Below, piece after piece: positions 44,958-52,815 of a stretch of 64,000 bases of DNA. The position numbers and the translations under genes are program-made. The stretch is from Hymenobacter jeollabukensis (lineage in GTDB: Bacteria > Bacteroidota > Bacteroidia > Cytophagales > Hymenobacteraceae): contig NZ_VAJM01000016.1 of NCBI RefSeq assembly GCF_005771675.1, positions 111,275-175,274 of the forward strand, in the 5' to 3' direction. The notes below the pieces were generated by a model that saw only the letters and a list, made by a program, of their open reading frames with translations, searched no databases and had not been told where the DNA came from. Positions within the stretch are counted from its first letter, which is position 1, and each line of letters opens with the position of its first letter.

Positions 44958-45398
44958 TTATTCAACACCACCGCCGCTCATGCCGCCGGCGTTCTGCACC
45001 AGTTGGTTTTTCAGCACCTGGAAGCCGAAGAAGAGCAGCACCCCGCCGATGAGCCACATGAGCGAGGTCATGGCATCGGGTTCGCCCCCGATAAACTTCT
45101 TCACGGTTTTGACCAGGCCCACCATCAGGAAGATGGCGAAGAGCACCTGGCCGATGCCGATAACCGTGGTCTTCACGTTGTTCAGCTGGGTGACGGTGTT
45201 GCTGCCGGCGCCCTGCGCCCACACGTCGCCGTGCGCAGCAGCGAGGCCGAGGAAGGCAGCCCAGAAGCGTTTTTCCCACGAACCCATGCGGCCCCACGAG
45301 GCCGGAAAGGTGGCGCCTGCAGCCAGGACGCGTGCGGTGGTGTCGGCCGCAAACTGCTGGGAGCGGCGCGCGGCGCGATTCAGAGTGGAGGTAATCAT
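44958..45398 (-). CDS. traE: TraE (DUF4134, VirB2/TrbC-like) pilin-type conjugation protein
   Basis: 146 residues from ATG 45398. A long N-terminal leader precedes a cleavable-looking segment (RFWAAFLGLAAAHGDVWAQG), then two membrane helices (VIGIGQVLFAIFLMVGLVKTVKKFIGGEPDAM and LMWLIGGVLLFFGFQVLKN). This is the VirB2/TrbC-type small pilin layout described as DUF4134/TraE. It ends with a Gly-rich tail. It is the second gene of the operon. Confidence 0.82.
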   Translation of the reverse strand: MITSTLNRAARRSQQFAADTTARVLAAGATFPASWGRMGSWEKRFWAAFLGLAAAHGDVWAQGAGSNTVTQLNNVKTTVIGIGQVLFAIFLMVGLVKTVKKFIGGEPDAMTSLMWLIGGVLLFFGFQVLKNQLVQNAGGMSGGGVE

Positions 45399-45473
45399 GA
45401 AAAAATGGGTAAGGGGTGAAAAAAATGGTTGTTGATCGGGGTGCCGACGCCCGAGGATGGCCATTGGAAAGGG

Positions 45474-46109
45474 TTAGTCCTCAACTTCTTCCAGCTTGGG
45501 CTGCCGGCGCTTGGCGGGCCTCGCAACCGGGAGCTGGTGAACCGGGACTACTTCGGTGGGGAGCGGGCCGTCTTTCAGCACCACGCCCGGCAGGGTTTTG
45601 CGCTGTTTCTGCAGCTGCTCCCGCTGCGTTTGCTGCTGGGCTTCGTAGGCCGGCGCAGCCGTATCGTAGGGGTTGTCCATGAGGCGGCGGCTCTGCTCGC
45701 GCAGGGCCCGCTCTTTGTCGCTGAGCTGCGGCGGTGCCGCCGCTGGAGCGGCCTCGACTACCGGGGACTCAGCGGGCGTTTCCGTTAAGCTTTGGTCGTC
45801 ATTTGGTGTAACTTCCGTTGAACTCTCTTCGGGCTCTTTTTCCTCAACGACCGGCGCGGGCGCCGGCGGCGTGGTCAGCTTGTGGTAGACATCCCAAACC
45901 GAGGCCAGCTCGGGGGTGACGGGCTCGAAATCCACGAGGTCGTAATGCAGCCGGGACGTGGCCGGATGGTTCTGGCCGGGCGGCAGCAAAGAGGGCTTAT
46001 TAGGCTCTGTTGCCGCTTTTTTGGTCCCTTGACGCTGCACCCAGAACGCGAATACCGCCAGGGCCACGAGTGCCGCTGCGAGCAGTAGAGCTGGGCCAGT
46101 ATGCGCCAT
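45474..46109 (-). CDS. Anchor protein at the head of the tra operon
   Basis: 211 residues from ATG 46109. An N-terminal membrane helix (GPALLLAAALVALAVFAFWVQR) is followed by a basic stretch, then a region with a short conserved-looking helix (HYDLVDFEPVTPELASVWDVYHKL), a long Pro/Glu/Ala-rich linker and a charged helix (SDKERALREQSRRLMDN...EAQQQTQREQLQKQ). It begins the operon and lies 31 bp from an 11-bp array. No family is recognised; it may be a TraD-like or regulatory anchor. Confidence 0.55.
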   Translation of the reverse strand: MAHTGPALLLAAALVALAVFAFWVQRQGTKKAATEPNKPSLLPPGQNHPATSRLHYDLVDFEPVTPELASVWDVYHKLTTPPAPAPVVEEKEPEESSTEVTPNDDQSLTETPAESPVVEAAPAAAPPQLSDKERALREQSRRLMDNPYDTAAPAYEAQQQTQREQLQKQRKTLPGVVLKDGPLPTEVVPVHQLPVARPAKRRQPKLEEVED

Positions 46110-46155
46110 GTGAGGGGAGAGATAAATTTCTGCCAAACATAATTAAAAACTTCAG

Positions 46156-46182
46156 CAAAGCTAAATCAAAGTTATAGCAAAG
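46156..46182 (-). promoter_or_regulatory. 11-bp-period CTTTG array, copy 4 (tra promoter region)
   Basis: CAAAG starts at 46156, 46167 and 46178, exactly 11 bp apart. On the minus strand the units read CTTTGCTATAA, CTTTGATTTAG, CTTTGCTGAAG; the junctions TAACTTTG and TAGCTTTG fit the -7 consensus TAnnTTTG. It lies about 50-75 bp before the first tra gene and in the shared region upstream of the plus-strand HTH-like gene at 46334. Confidence 0.6.
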
Positions 46183-46333
46183 TAATACTTTTGGAGACCC
46201 AAGCTGCGAGACTTTTTCTGGCCGGTAGGGATTCTCCAAAAGTTTATGCAATTTTTGCCTAAAGTTTCCGGCGACTTTGTTACCGGACGCCCGTACTCCA
46301 ACGACCACCTACGCCAATCTTTCGCCCGTACCC

Positions 46334-46750
46334 ATGTCCAAATTGAAGCCGCGCGCCTTCAAAGACCCGAAACTCGCTGTGCCTTACAGCGAAGCCGAGG
46401 AGCTCATCAGCGCCTATCTGAATTCCCTACCCCACGGGGGCCTTAAGGAGTATGCTGAGACCGGCGAACCCGGCCTTAGCTACACGGCCCTGGTTACCTT
46501 AAAAAATGGCAAATCCCAGCGGCCCTCTCCTTTGGCGGTCCAGCGCATTCTGCGCACGCTCGGGTTTGAAACGGAAGTAGTCAAGAAGAAAGAGCCGGTC
46601 AAGGGCGCCGAAGCGGGCGCAACCAAGCCGGTGACTACCCACCAATTTACCTTCACGGACGCTAAAGGGCTGGCTGCTTTTAAAGAAGCATACCAATCCC
46701 ATGTCCACCCCGACGACGAACCAGCAAGCCCCGCCCCGACGGGAAAATAG
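46334..46750 (+). CDS. Small HTH-like protein, paralogue of the 23710 gene
   Basis: 138 residues from ATG 46334. The core (FKDPKLAVPYSEAEE...LPHGGLKEYAETGEPGLSYTALVTLKNGK...PSPLAVQRILRTLGFETEVV) matches the 23710 protein closely; see there. The SYTALVTLKNGK...SPLAVQRIL part is HTH-like. The C-terminus has FTFTDAKGLAAFKEAYQSHV. It overlaps the toprim gene by 50 nt, so the two are coupled. Its place between the tra promoter and the primase operon makes it a candidate regulator of both, possibly through the 11-bp array. Confidence 0.68.
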   Translation: MSKLKPRAFKDPKLAVPYSEAEELISAYLNSLPHGGLKEYAETGEPGLSYTALVTLKNGKSQRPSPLAVQRILRTLGFETEVVKKKEPVKGAEAGATKPVTTHQFTFTDAKGLAAFKEAYQSHVHPDDEPASPAPTGK

Positions 46751-49700
46751 CGCTGACGAGCTCGAACACTTCAAGCAAGATATTTCGCTGGTGGGCTACG
46801 CCACCCAGCAATTGGGTTACACCATCAAGGAGGAAAGTCGCCGCGGCGACTGGCATAAGCTCCACAAGGACGGCGAGACCCTGATCGTGACCCGCAAGCA
46901 AGACGGGCACGAGGTTTACATGAATCCCGGTGATGACCGCGACAACGGTTCCATCATCGACCTGGTGAAAGCCCGAGGGGGCAGCCACGGCCAGGGCCTG
47001 AATCTGGGCCAGGTGCGGCAGACCCTTCGGGCCTATTTGAATGAGGACGGCCCCGCCCGCGACCGGGCCGCACTCGACGCCTTGCCCCGCCCCGCGCAGC
47101 CTGCCGAGCGCCTGCCGGTGCCGGAGGGGATGACGGACGCGGAAAAGCGCAATTTCCTCATCGGCGAGGCCCTGGGCCTGAAGCCGGAGCTGACCAACCG
47201 CGACTACTTGCACAGCCGCGGCATCACGGACAGCACCATCGACGCGCCGGCGTTTACCAACCGCGTGTTCACGGCGCAGAACGGCCACCACCAGAACACC
47301 GCTTTCCCGCTCTACAACGAGACGGGCATTTCCTCAATCGAGGAGAAGAACACCAACTTCAAATCCATGCTGCCGCTCCCCAAGGACGGCATTTGGGTCA
47401 GCCAGCCCACGGCAGGCCGTGGTACGCCGGTGGAGCGCGTGGTCGTCACCGAGTCGGCCATCGACGCGATGAGCAAATACCAGCTGGAGCAAAGCGGCGG
47501 CAAGGGGCCGAACACCATGTACGTGGCCACGTCGGGCAACGTGACCGAGCGGCAGTCCGAGCTGATCCAGCGCCTGATTGACCGGCAGCGGCCCGCCGAA
47601 GTCACCCTGGCCAACGACAACGACGCGGCCGGCCGGCGCTTCAACATCAATTACCTGAACGACCTGCAGCCCGCCCGCAAGGAAGGCGCCGTGGCCGGCC
47701 TGCCGGTGTACGAGCAGGCGGCCCCGCCCATCACCTGGCACGCGACGGCCGCCGGCAAGTACCACACGGGCCTGCGCATCGAGTTCAACCACGACAAGGC
47801 GCACGAGGGGCGCACGGCCATTGCCAATCTCACCGAGCGCATTGCGCAGCTCAACGGGGGCGAGCAGCAAGCCGACCAGCCGCCGCTGTCTATGTCGGTG
47901 GTGCGTACCAGCTCGTCGCAGTCCGTGGTGCGCGTGGGCGCGGCCAATTCGGACATGCCGGCCCTGGAGCTGCTGGCCCGGGAGCAGCACCAGCAGCGCG
48001 AGCAGCGCCTGCCCGAGGCGGAACGGCAGCCGGCCCAGTTCTTCAAAATTGAGTACGCCCAGAGCAAGGACTACACCCGCGACCTGGAAATGGTCGCGGC
48101 CGGCATGACGCCCGAGCAGCGCGCCGCCCAGGCGCAGCGGGAGCTGCAGGAGAAAGAGCGCATCCAGCAACTCAAAATGCAGGAGGCGCAGCAGCAGCAG
48201 CAGTTGGCCGAGCAGCAGCGCCAGGAGCAACTGAAGGCCCAGCAGCAGCAGGAACGGGAGCGGCAGGAGCAGCTGGAGCGCGAGCGGCAGCAGAACAGCC
48301 CGGAGGCCATCAGACAGCGGCAGGAAGAGGACCGCAAGCTCAGCCAGTTCATGGTTGGCGCCGCCGCGGCCGATGCGGGCTACTCCCAGGCCGTGTACCC
48401 GCCGCCCGTGCGCGCCGACGCGCCCGGCGTGGACCAGTCGCTCATCATCGACCCGCGCAGCCTTAACCGGCACGTCGAGTTGACGGTACCGGGTACCAGC
48501 CCCGATCAGGAACGGCAACTGCAGCAGCTGGGCCAGCAGTTGCAGCAGCTCGGCATGACCCCGGGCACGGTGACGTCGGAGCGCGGGGAAACCTCGCTCA
48601 TCGTCGCCTACCGCATCGACCAGCCGGAGCTGCGCCAGATTCACGACCGCCTGGCCACGCTGGAGCAGGACCACAAGGATTTGAACCTGATCCAGCCGCG
48701 CGCCGTGCTGGCCGAGCGCACAGACCGCGTAGAAGGCGAACGGGTAGGGCCCGCGACGTGGGAAACCAGCCAGTTGGCTGCCACGGAATTGTACCGCCAG
48801 CGCGAGCCGGAACGCCGGCAGGATGCCCGCGACCTGCGGGCCGAGGAAGGCGTCGACAGAAGCATTCAGCAGTACTCCGACCCGCACTGGCACGGTGAGG
48901 GCGGCCGCACCCCTTCCGCGCAGGCCTGGCTCACCGGCCGGGAAGGCGAAAAGCTAGGCGAAGTGCCCGGCGCAGCTGGCCAGGAGCGGTACCTGCTGAT
49001 CAATACCAGCGGCATGGACGGGCAGACCGGCCGCCCCCTGCACGCTTCCTTGGGGGACCGGCTGCACGAGGCCGGCGCGGGCGTAGTCGATGTGCAGGTG
49101 CGCCCGGCAGCCGGCACGGAGCTGGAGCAAGGGCAGGTACGGGTGGCCTACCACCTGGGCCAACCCAGCCTCGACGCGGTGCACCACGAGCTGGAGCAGG
49201 CCCGCCTGCGTCCCGGCGTTAAAATCATCGGCGGCGAGGCGCAGCGGGCCGAGCGGGTGGACGTGCTGGCCGGCCAGTACGTGCGCGAGAACAATACCAC
49301 GCTGCCGGCGCTGCGCGCCGAGTGGCAGCTCGACCAGGCTCCGTCCGCGGAGAAGTTCGCCCAGGAGAGCCGGGAGGCCTACGCCCCGCCGGCGCAGGTG
49401 CCCAACCCCCAGAGCGAGCTGAAAACGTCGCCGTACTACGACCCGAACATGAACTACGGCCACGCCCTCGATACGCCGGTGCGCGTGCTGCAGCTGGAAG
49501 TGGAAGGCAAAGGCGCCGAGCAACAGCAGCAGCTGGCCGAAGCGGGCCAGCGCCTGAGCCAGGCCGGGGCAACGGTGGCCGACGTGGTGACGGCCAACGA
49601 CCGCACGTATCTGGCCGTGTCCTACCGGGCCGATCAGCCCAGCTTTACCGATGTGTCGCGGGCACTCGATCAGGAAGCCGCCCAGGGCGTGACGCTCACC

Positions 49701-50504
49701 GAGCCGTACGCCGCCCGGTTCATGCGGCAGGCCGCCGTGGAAGATCAGGACAGGGCCTGTCACCGGGAGCTGAACCCCTACGGCCCGACGCACATTCGCC
49801 AGGGCGACGAACTGGTGCCCAACCCGGCGCCGGAGTTTGAGCGGGCCCGGCAGCTGCGCCAGGAGCAGGGCCTGCCTACGCTGGAGGACGAGCGTGCCCA
49901 ACGGCAGCGGGAGGCCGAGCAGCGCTACGCGCAGAACCCCCTGACGCCGGAAGTCGGCCCGGGCCAGCCCACGCCCCCCGGCACGCCGGAGCGCACCGCC
50001 GTAGCCGAAGTAACGCCCGATCAGGCCGAGCGCCAGCGCCTCGCTGATCAGGCCCAGGTACGCGCCAACGAACTCGACAAGGTGGCCCCGCCCGCGGAGC
50101 TGCCCAAGGAGGAAACCGAAGACCAGAAGGCCTTGCGCGACCGGGCCCGGGAGTTGGCCGCCGGGGGCAACCAGCTGGCCATTATCAAGGTCGAGGAAAA
50201 GGTAGACCGTGGCCACGAGCAGGAGCCCGGCAAGGCCGAGCGCATCCACGGCGCCATCGAGGCCGCCGGCGCCAACGCCAGCGAGGTGAAGAGCGTCACC
50301 ACCGATGACGGCATTCGCCACTCGGAAATGTCGGTGACTTACCGCACCGATCAGCCGACCATCAAGGACATTTCCGCCACCCTGGACAAGGCCGAGCGCA
50401 GCCAGGGCGTCGAGGTCCTGGAGCTGCCCGAGCACAAAAACGCCCGACAGGAAGCCGCTTACCAGGCCGACAAAGCCCGCGACGAGCAGCAGGTCGGCCG
50501 CTAA
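46701..50504 (+). CDS. Toprim/DUF3991-type primase-like protein with four C-terminal repeats
   Basis: 1267 residues. Residues 20-100 resemble a zinc-finger-primase N-domain without its cysteines (FKQDISLVGYATQQLGYTIKEESRRGDWHKL...IIDLVKARGG). A toprim fold follows: VVVTESAIDAMSKY with Glu251 and VTLANDNDAAGRRFNINY with Asp306 and Asp308, the acidic residues of the metal site. A long Gln/Glu-rich coiled coil (about 470-545) leads to four degenerate repeats of about 90 residues starting near 591, 763, 929 and 1159, each with a YRxDQP-like turn (YRIDQPELRQIHDRL, YHLGQPSLDAVHHEL, YRADQPSFTDVSRAL, YRTDQPTIKDISATL). It probably primes the transferred strand. The repeats are not a domain I know. Confidence 0.8.
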   Translation: MSTPTTNQQAPPRRENSADELEHFKQDISLVGYATQQLGYTIKEESRRGDWHKLHKDGETLIVTRKQDGHEVYMNPGDDRDNGSIIDLVKARGGSHGQGLNLGQVRQTLRAYLNEDGPARDRAALDALPRPAQPAERLPVPEGMTDAEKRNFLIGEALGLKPELTNRDYLHSRGITDSTIDAPAFTNRVFTAQNGHHQNTAFPLYNETGISSIEEKNTNFKSMLPLPKDGIWVSQPTAGRGTPVERVVVTESAIDAMSKYQLEQSGGKGPNTMYVATSGNVTERQSELIQRLIDRQRPAEVTLANDNDAAGRRFNINYLNDLQPARKEGAVAGLPVYEQAAPPITWHATAAGKYHTGLRIEFNHDKAHEGRTAIANLTERIAQLNGGEQQADQPPLSMSVVRTSSSQSVVRVGAANSDMPALELLAREQHQQREQRLPEAERQPAQFFKIEYAQSKDYTRDLEMVAAGMTPEQRAAQAQRELQEKERIQQLKMQEAQQQQQLAEQQRQEQLKAQQQQERERQEQLERERQQNSPEAIRQRQEEDRKLSQFMVGAAAADAGYSQAVYPPPVRADAPGVDQSLIIDPRSLNRHVELTVPGTSPDQERQLQQLGQQLQQLGMTPGTVTSERGETSLIVAYRIDQPELRQIHDRLATLEQDHKDLNLIQPRAVLAERTDRVEGERVGPATWETSQLAATELYRQREPERRQDARDLRAEEGVDRSIQQYSDPHWHGEGGRTPSAQAWLTGREGEKLGEVPGAAGQERYLLINTSGMDGQTGRPLHASLGDRLHEAGAGVVDVQVRPAAGTELEQGQVRVAYHLGQPSLDAVHHELEQARLRPGVKIIGGEAQRAERVDVLAGQYVRENNTTLPALRAEWQLDQAPSAEKFAQESREAYAPPAQVPNPQSELKTSPYYDPNMNYGHALDTPVRVLQLEVEGKGAEQQQQLAEAGQRLSQAGATVADVVTANDRTYLAVSYRADQPSFTDVSRALDQEAAQGVTLTEPYAARFMRQAAVEDQDRACHRELNPYGPTHIRQGDELVPNPAPEFERARQLRQEQGLPTLEDERAQRQREAEQRYAQNPLTPEVGPGQPTPPGTPERTAVAEVTPDQAERQRLADQAQVRANELDKVAPPAELPKEETEDQKALRDRARELAAGGNQLAIIKVEEKVDRGHEQEPGKAERIHGAIEAAGANASEVKSVTTDDGIRHSEMSVTYRTDQPTIKDISATLDKAERSQGVEVLELPEHKNARQEAAYQADKARDEQQVGR

Positions 50505-50558
50505 TCCGCATTCATCTTTTTTCCCTACCGCCCCCAGGGGCACAATCCCTTTCTACCC

Positions 50559-50933
50559 ATGGCATACGAAGCCACCGGCAAGCTGCACGAGAAGTTCGAC
50601 ACGCAGCAAGTCAGCGAAAAATTCTCCAAGCGCGAATTCGTTATCGAAGTCGTCGACGGCCAGTACCCCGAGCACATCAAGTTTCAGCTGGTGCAGGACA
50701 AAACCAGCCTGGTCGATGCCTACAAGGTGGGCGACGAAGTGCGCGTGCAGTTCAACCTGCGCGGCCGCGGCTTCAACAAAAACGGCCAGATGCTTTACTT
50801 CACCAACCTGGAGGCCTGGCGCATCGAGGCGGCCGCCGGCGGCGGCCAGGCGGCCCCGGCGGCCCGCAAGGACGCGCAGCCGCAGCGCCCCGCTCCCATC
50901 GCGTCGGACGACGACAACGACCTGCCGTTCTAG
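50559..50933 (+). CDS. DUF3127 OB-fold, SSB-like protein
   Basis: 124 residues. The N-terminal 95 residues match DUF3127 (YEATGKLHEKFDTQQVSEKFSKREFVIEV, GDEVRVQFNLRGRGFNKNGQMLYFTNLEAWRIE), an OB-fold family of Bacteroidetes. The C-terminus is disordered and ends in DDDNDLPF, the acidic tip that SSB proteins use to bind replication and repair enzymes. It therefore likely coats single-stranded plasmid DNA during transfer or replication. It follows the primase-like gene and is closed by a strong terminator. Confidence 0.85.
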   Translation: MAYEATGKLHEKFDTQQVSEKFSKREFVIEVVDGQYPEHIKFQLVQDKTSLVDAYKVGDEVRVQFNLRGRGFNKNGQMLYFTNLEAWRIEAAAGGGQAAPAARKDAQPQRPAPIASDDDNDLPF

Positions 50934-50951
50934 TGCCGTTTCTCACGCAAC

Positions 50952-50985
50952 AAAAAGCCGCCCTGGTCTCCCGGGGCGGCTTTTT
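50952..50985 (+). terminator. Terminator after the SSB-like gene
   Basis: AAAAAGCCGCCC and GGGCGGCTTTTT pair perfectly around TGGTCTCCCG, followed by GTTTTC. Bidirectional in shape; a minus-strand gene ends 52 bp further on. Confidence 0.88.
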
Positions 50986-51036
50986 GTTTTCAAGTAGTGA
51001 CAGATGGAAGGTACGTGGTCGTATTGTCCATTGAGT

Positions 51037-52428
51037 TCAGTAAGTGATAAGTTTAAGGAGCATGTCGTAAATCAAGCTATTCATGTGATGGTTGTATTCA
51101 GGTATATTTTCGTCTGGTAGGTTGCCGTGATAAATATCGTTCCGTATGCGAATGAGAGTCTGAAAGTCTATCGCGTAATCTTCGGCATCAAGTCCCAAGA
51201 AACTGATCAGGCTGCTAAACTGATCAATTAAGCCCGTCTTTCGAATGAAAGTAACTTTGTTACTTGCGTTTGCTTCGAAATCTTTAACGTCCGAATCTTC
51301 TACAATAGAACTGATGGACTTTATTGCATCTTTTATTATGTTGTCTCTTTTTCTCTTGCCAACAGTGAAGCTGTATTCCTCCTTTATTGTTAGTTGGTTG
51401 TCTTTTATAGGAGTTGCCATGCAGTAGTTTCTGATTTTCTCGATGATGTTGTAATAAATCATAAACCGGGATATTGAGTCTACTTCCTTCGATCTAATCA
51501 GTCTCGTTGTTGTATCTGCTACTAAAAGCTCATGTGCGCAGAACGCGTCATAGTCGATTCGTTCAATGAAGTTATAGAATGTCTCAAGTTTTCTTTCAAG
51601 GTACGAGTCAACCGACTTGTCGCTAGTAGGTTCTGAATACTTTATCAGTTCTTTTGTACGGTATTTTTCGTGCGGTTTGATTCGCACTTTGGCGTGAAAA
51701 AAGTCAATCCTTTTTTCCCAGAACAGCGACATGAGCTGACAGACTTTGGTGCCGAGTAAGATAAATTCTTCCGCAGATACCTCATCTGATTCCTCTGTAA
51801 ATACTAGGTATGGGTCTCTGATTATAGTTATTTCGCGGCCGTGAATTGCTTCGTATTGGTGTTCAAACATTAACTTGAATGCGACTGGGCCAAGCCGAAC
51901 AGTCCTATTGTTGTTCTCATAAAGAAGAGGGTCTTTATCTTCAATGTAAGCTACGAATGTGTATTTGATATAATTACTGATATGCTGTATAGCGTTTTCT
52001 GTCAATGTGAATCGGCCATTATACATGAAGCCTCCAGGGTCTAAAATAGATATGTTGTCTATGGTAAGAACAACGGGTTGCTTGTCATGTAGATAATAGT
52101 GGCTTTCTTTGATTTTGATAAGCATACTTTCTGATAAATCTAGTATGCTTCGGAAATTCCATTTATCCTCAGTGGGTTCTGGTTTTATCAAGCTCAGGAT
52201 ATTAATCCCTTTTTCTAATAGGTATTCTAATTTTTCAAAGATGTATTCTTGGTGGTCGTAATAAATGGTGAGCTTGCTGTATTGTGGCTTGATTTGGTTG
52301 AACCACAAACTTGAGTTGTAAACTCGCGTGTAGTCAGTTGTTGTATGGCCGTAATTGTCCCCAAATACTTCTTTGTATTGCTCAAAGTCTAATTGTATTT
52401 TAAAGTCGTATCGAAAGAGTTCCGACAT
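51037..52428 (-). CDS. AT-rich HEPN-motif protein, putative anti-phage (ApeA-like) gene
   Basis: 463 residues. The codons are far more AT-rich than the flanking genes, so it is a recent arrival. The N-terminal 200 residues are beta-rich (YDFKIQLDFEQYKEVFG... QPVVLTIDNISILDPGGFMYNGRFTLTENAIQHISNYIKY). The C-terminal half is helical and ends in a HEPN active-site motif, LIRIRNDIYHGN (Arg429 and His434 in RN-x3-H), preceded by helices with FSSLISFLGLDAEDYAIDFQTL. This layout, a beta-rich sensor plus C-terminal HEPN ribonuclease, recalls ApeA/abortive-infection proteins. No partner gene is adjacent. Function is inferred, not shown. Confidence 0.65.
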   Translation of the reverse strand: MSELFRYDFKIQLDFEQYKEVFGDNYGHTTTDYTRVYNSSLWFNQIKPQYSKLTIYYDHQEYIFEKLEYLLEKGINILSLIKPEPTEDKWNFRSILDLSESMLIKIKESHYYLHDKQPVVLTIDNISILDPGGFMYNGRFTLTENAIQHISNYIKYTFVAYIEDKDPLLYENNNRTVRLGPVAFKLMFEHQYEAIHGREITIIRDPYLVFTEESDEVSAEEFILLGTKVCQLMSLFWEKRIDFFHAKVRIKPHEKYRTKELIKYSEPTSDKSVDSYLERKLETFYNFIERIDYDAFCAHELLVADTTTRLIRSKEVDSISRFMIYYNIIEKIRNYCMATPIKDNQLTIKEEYSFTVGKRKRDNIIKDAIKSISSIVEDSDVKDFEANASNKVTFIRKTGLIDQFSSLISFLGLDAEDYAIDFQTLIRIRNDIYHGNLPDENIPEYNHHMNSLIYDMLLKLITY

Positions 52429-52559
52429 ATCGGTTTGAGCAAGCGCTATTTAGTTGTGTAGTGCTGCGTTTTAGTAAAGCGGCAACAGCAGACCCTCTGC
52501 GGAATTTCAAGTATACCACTATTCTATCCTTCCTGAGACGCTTCAATCCTGGGATTCTG

Positions 52560-52680
52560 GGCGAGACTTGACTCTGGGCGTGCCCTTCGGGCCGGGCTGT
52601 ACGGGGCTGCGCTGCGCTCCGGTCCTTCGGACTGAACCCCTCCCATCCCGCACGCAGCAGGTGGCGCAGGGGTGCTGAGA
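52560..52680. other. GC-rich hairpin cluster, candidate oriT or ssDNA-initiation site
   Basis: This part of the gene-free stretch 52429-52815 holds GCCC-TTC-GGGC (52582-52592) and GTCC-TTC-GGAC (52622-52632), the tandem GGGCTGTACGGGGCTGCGCTGCGCTCC block and a CCCCTCCCATCCCGCACGCAGC run. Its composition is unlike the AT-rich gene on the left. It lies immediately upstream of ardC and of a long plus-strand run of leading-region-type genes, where oriT is expected. No nick site can be assigned. Confidence 0.35.
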
Positions 52681-52734
52681 TTGTGTTTTGCAACGATTGG
52701 GGCAGTAGGGAGAAAGGGCGCGCGGCTCTTTATT

Positions 52735-52784
52735 GTGTTGTATTTTTTACAACACAAGTCCCCGAGAAAGCGTATATATACTTA
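52735..52784 (+). promoter_or_regulatory. Leading-region promoter/operator module, copy 1 (ardC)
   Basis: Perfect inverted repeat with 8-bp arms GTGTTGTA and TACAACAC around TTTTT (52735-52755). An AT-rich box (ATATACTTA) starts 24 nt after the TACAA arm, and the ardC start is 32 nt further on. GGGGCAGTAGGG lies 25 nt upstream (52699-52710). The other copies are at 54506, 55407, 59017 and 59964. Confidence 0.65.
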
Positions 52785-52815
52785 GAAAGCAACCTATTAA
52801 ACCCCTTTCTTTCTT

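Noticed and set aside
52400..52693. Open frame of 97 codons on the minus strand over the hairpin-rich region upstream of ardC
   Set aside because: It overlaps the start of the HEPN gene and the translation follows palindromic GC-rich DNA; better explained as a structural non-coding region.
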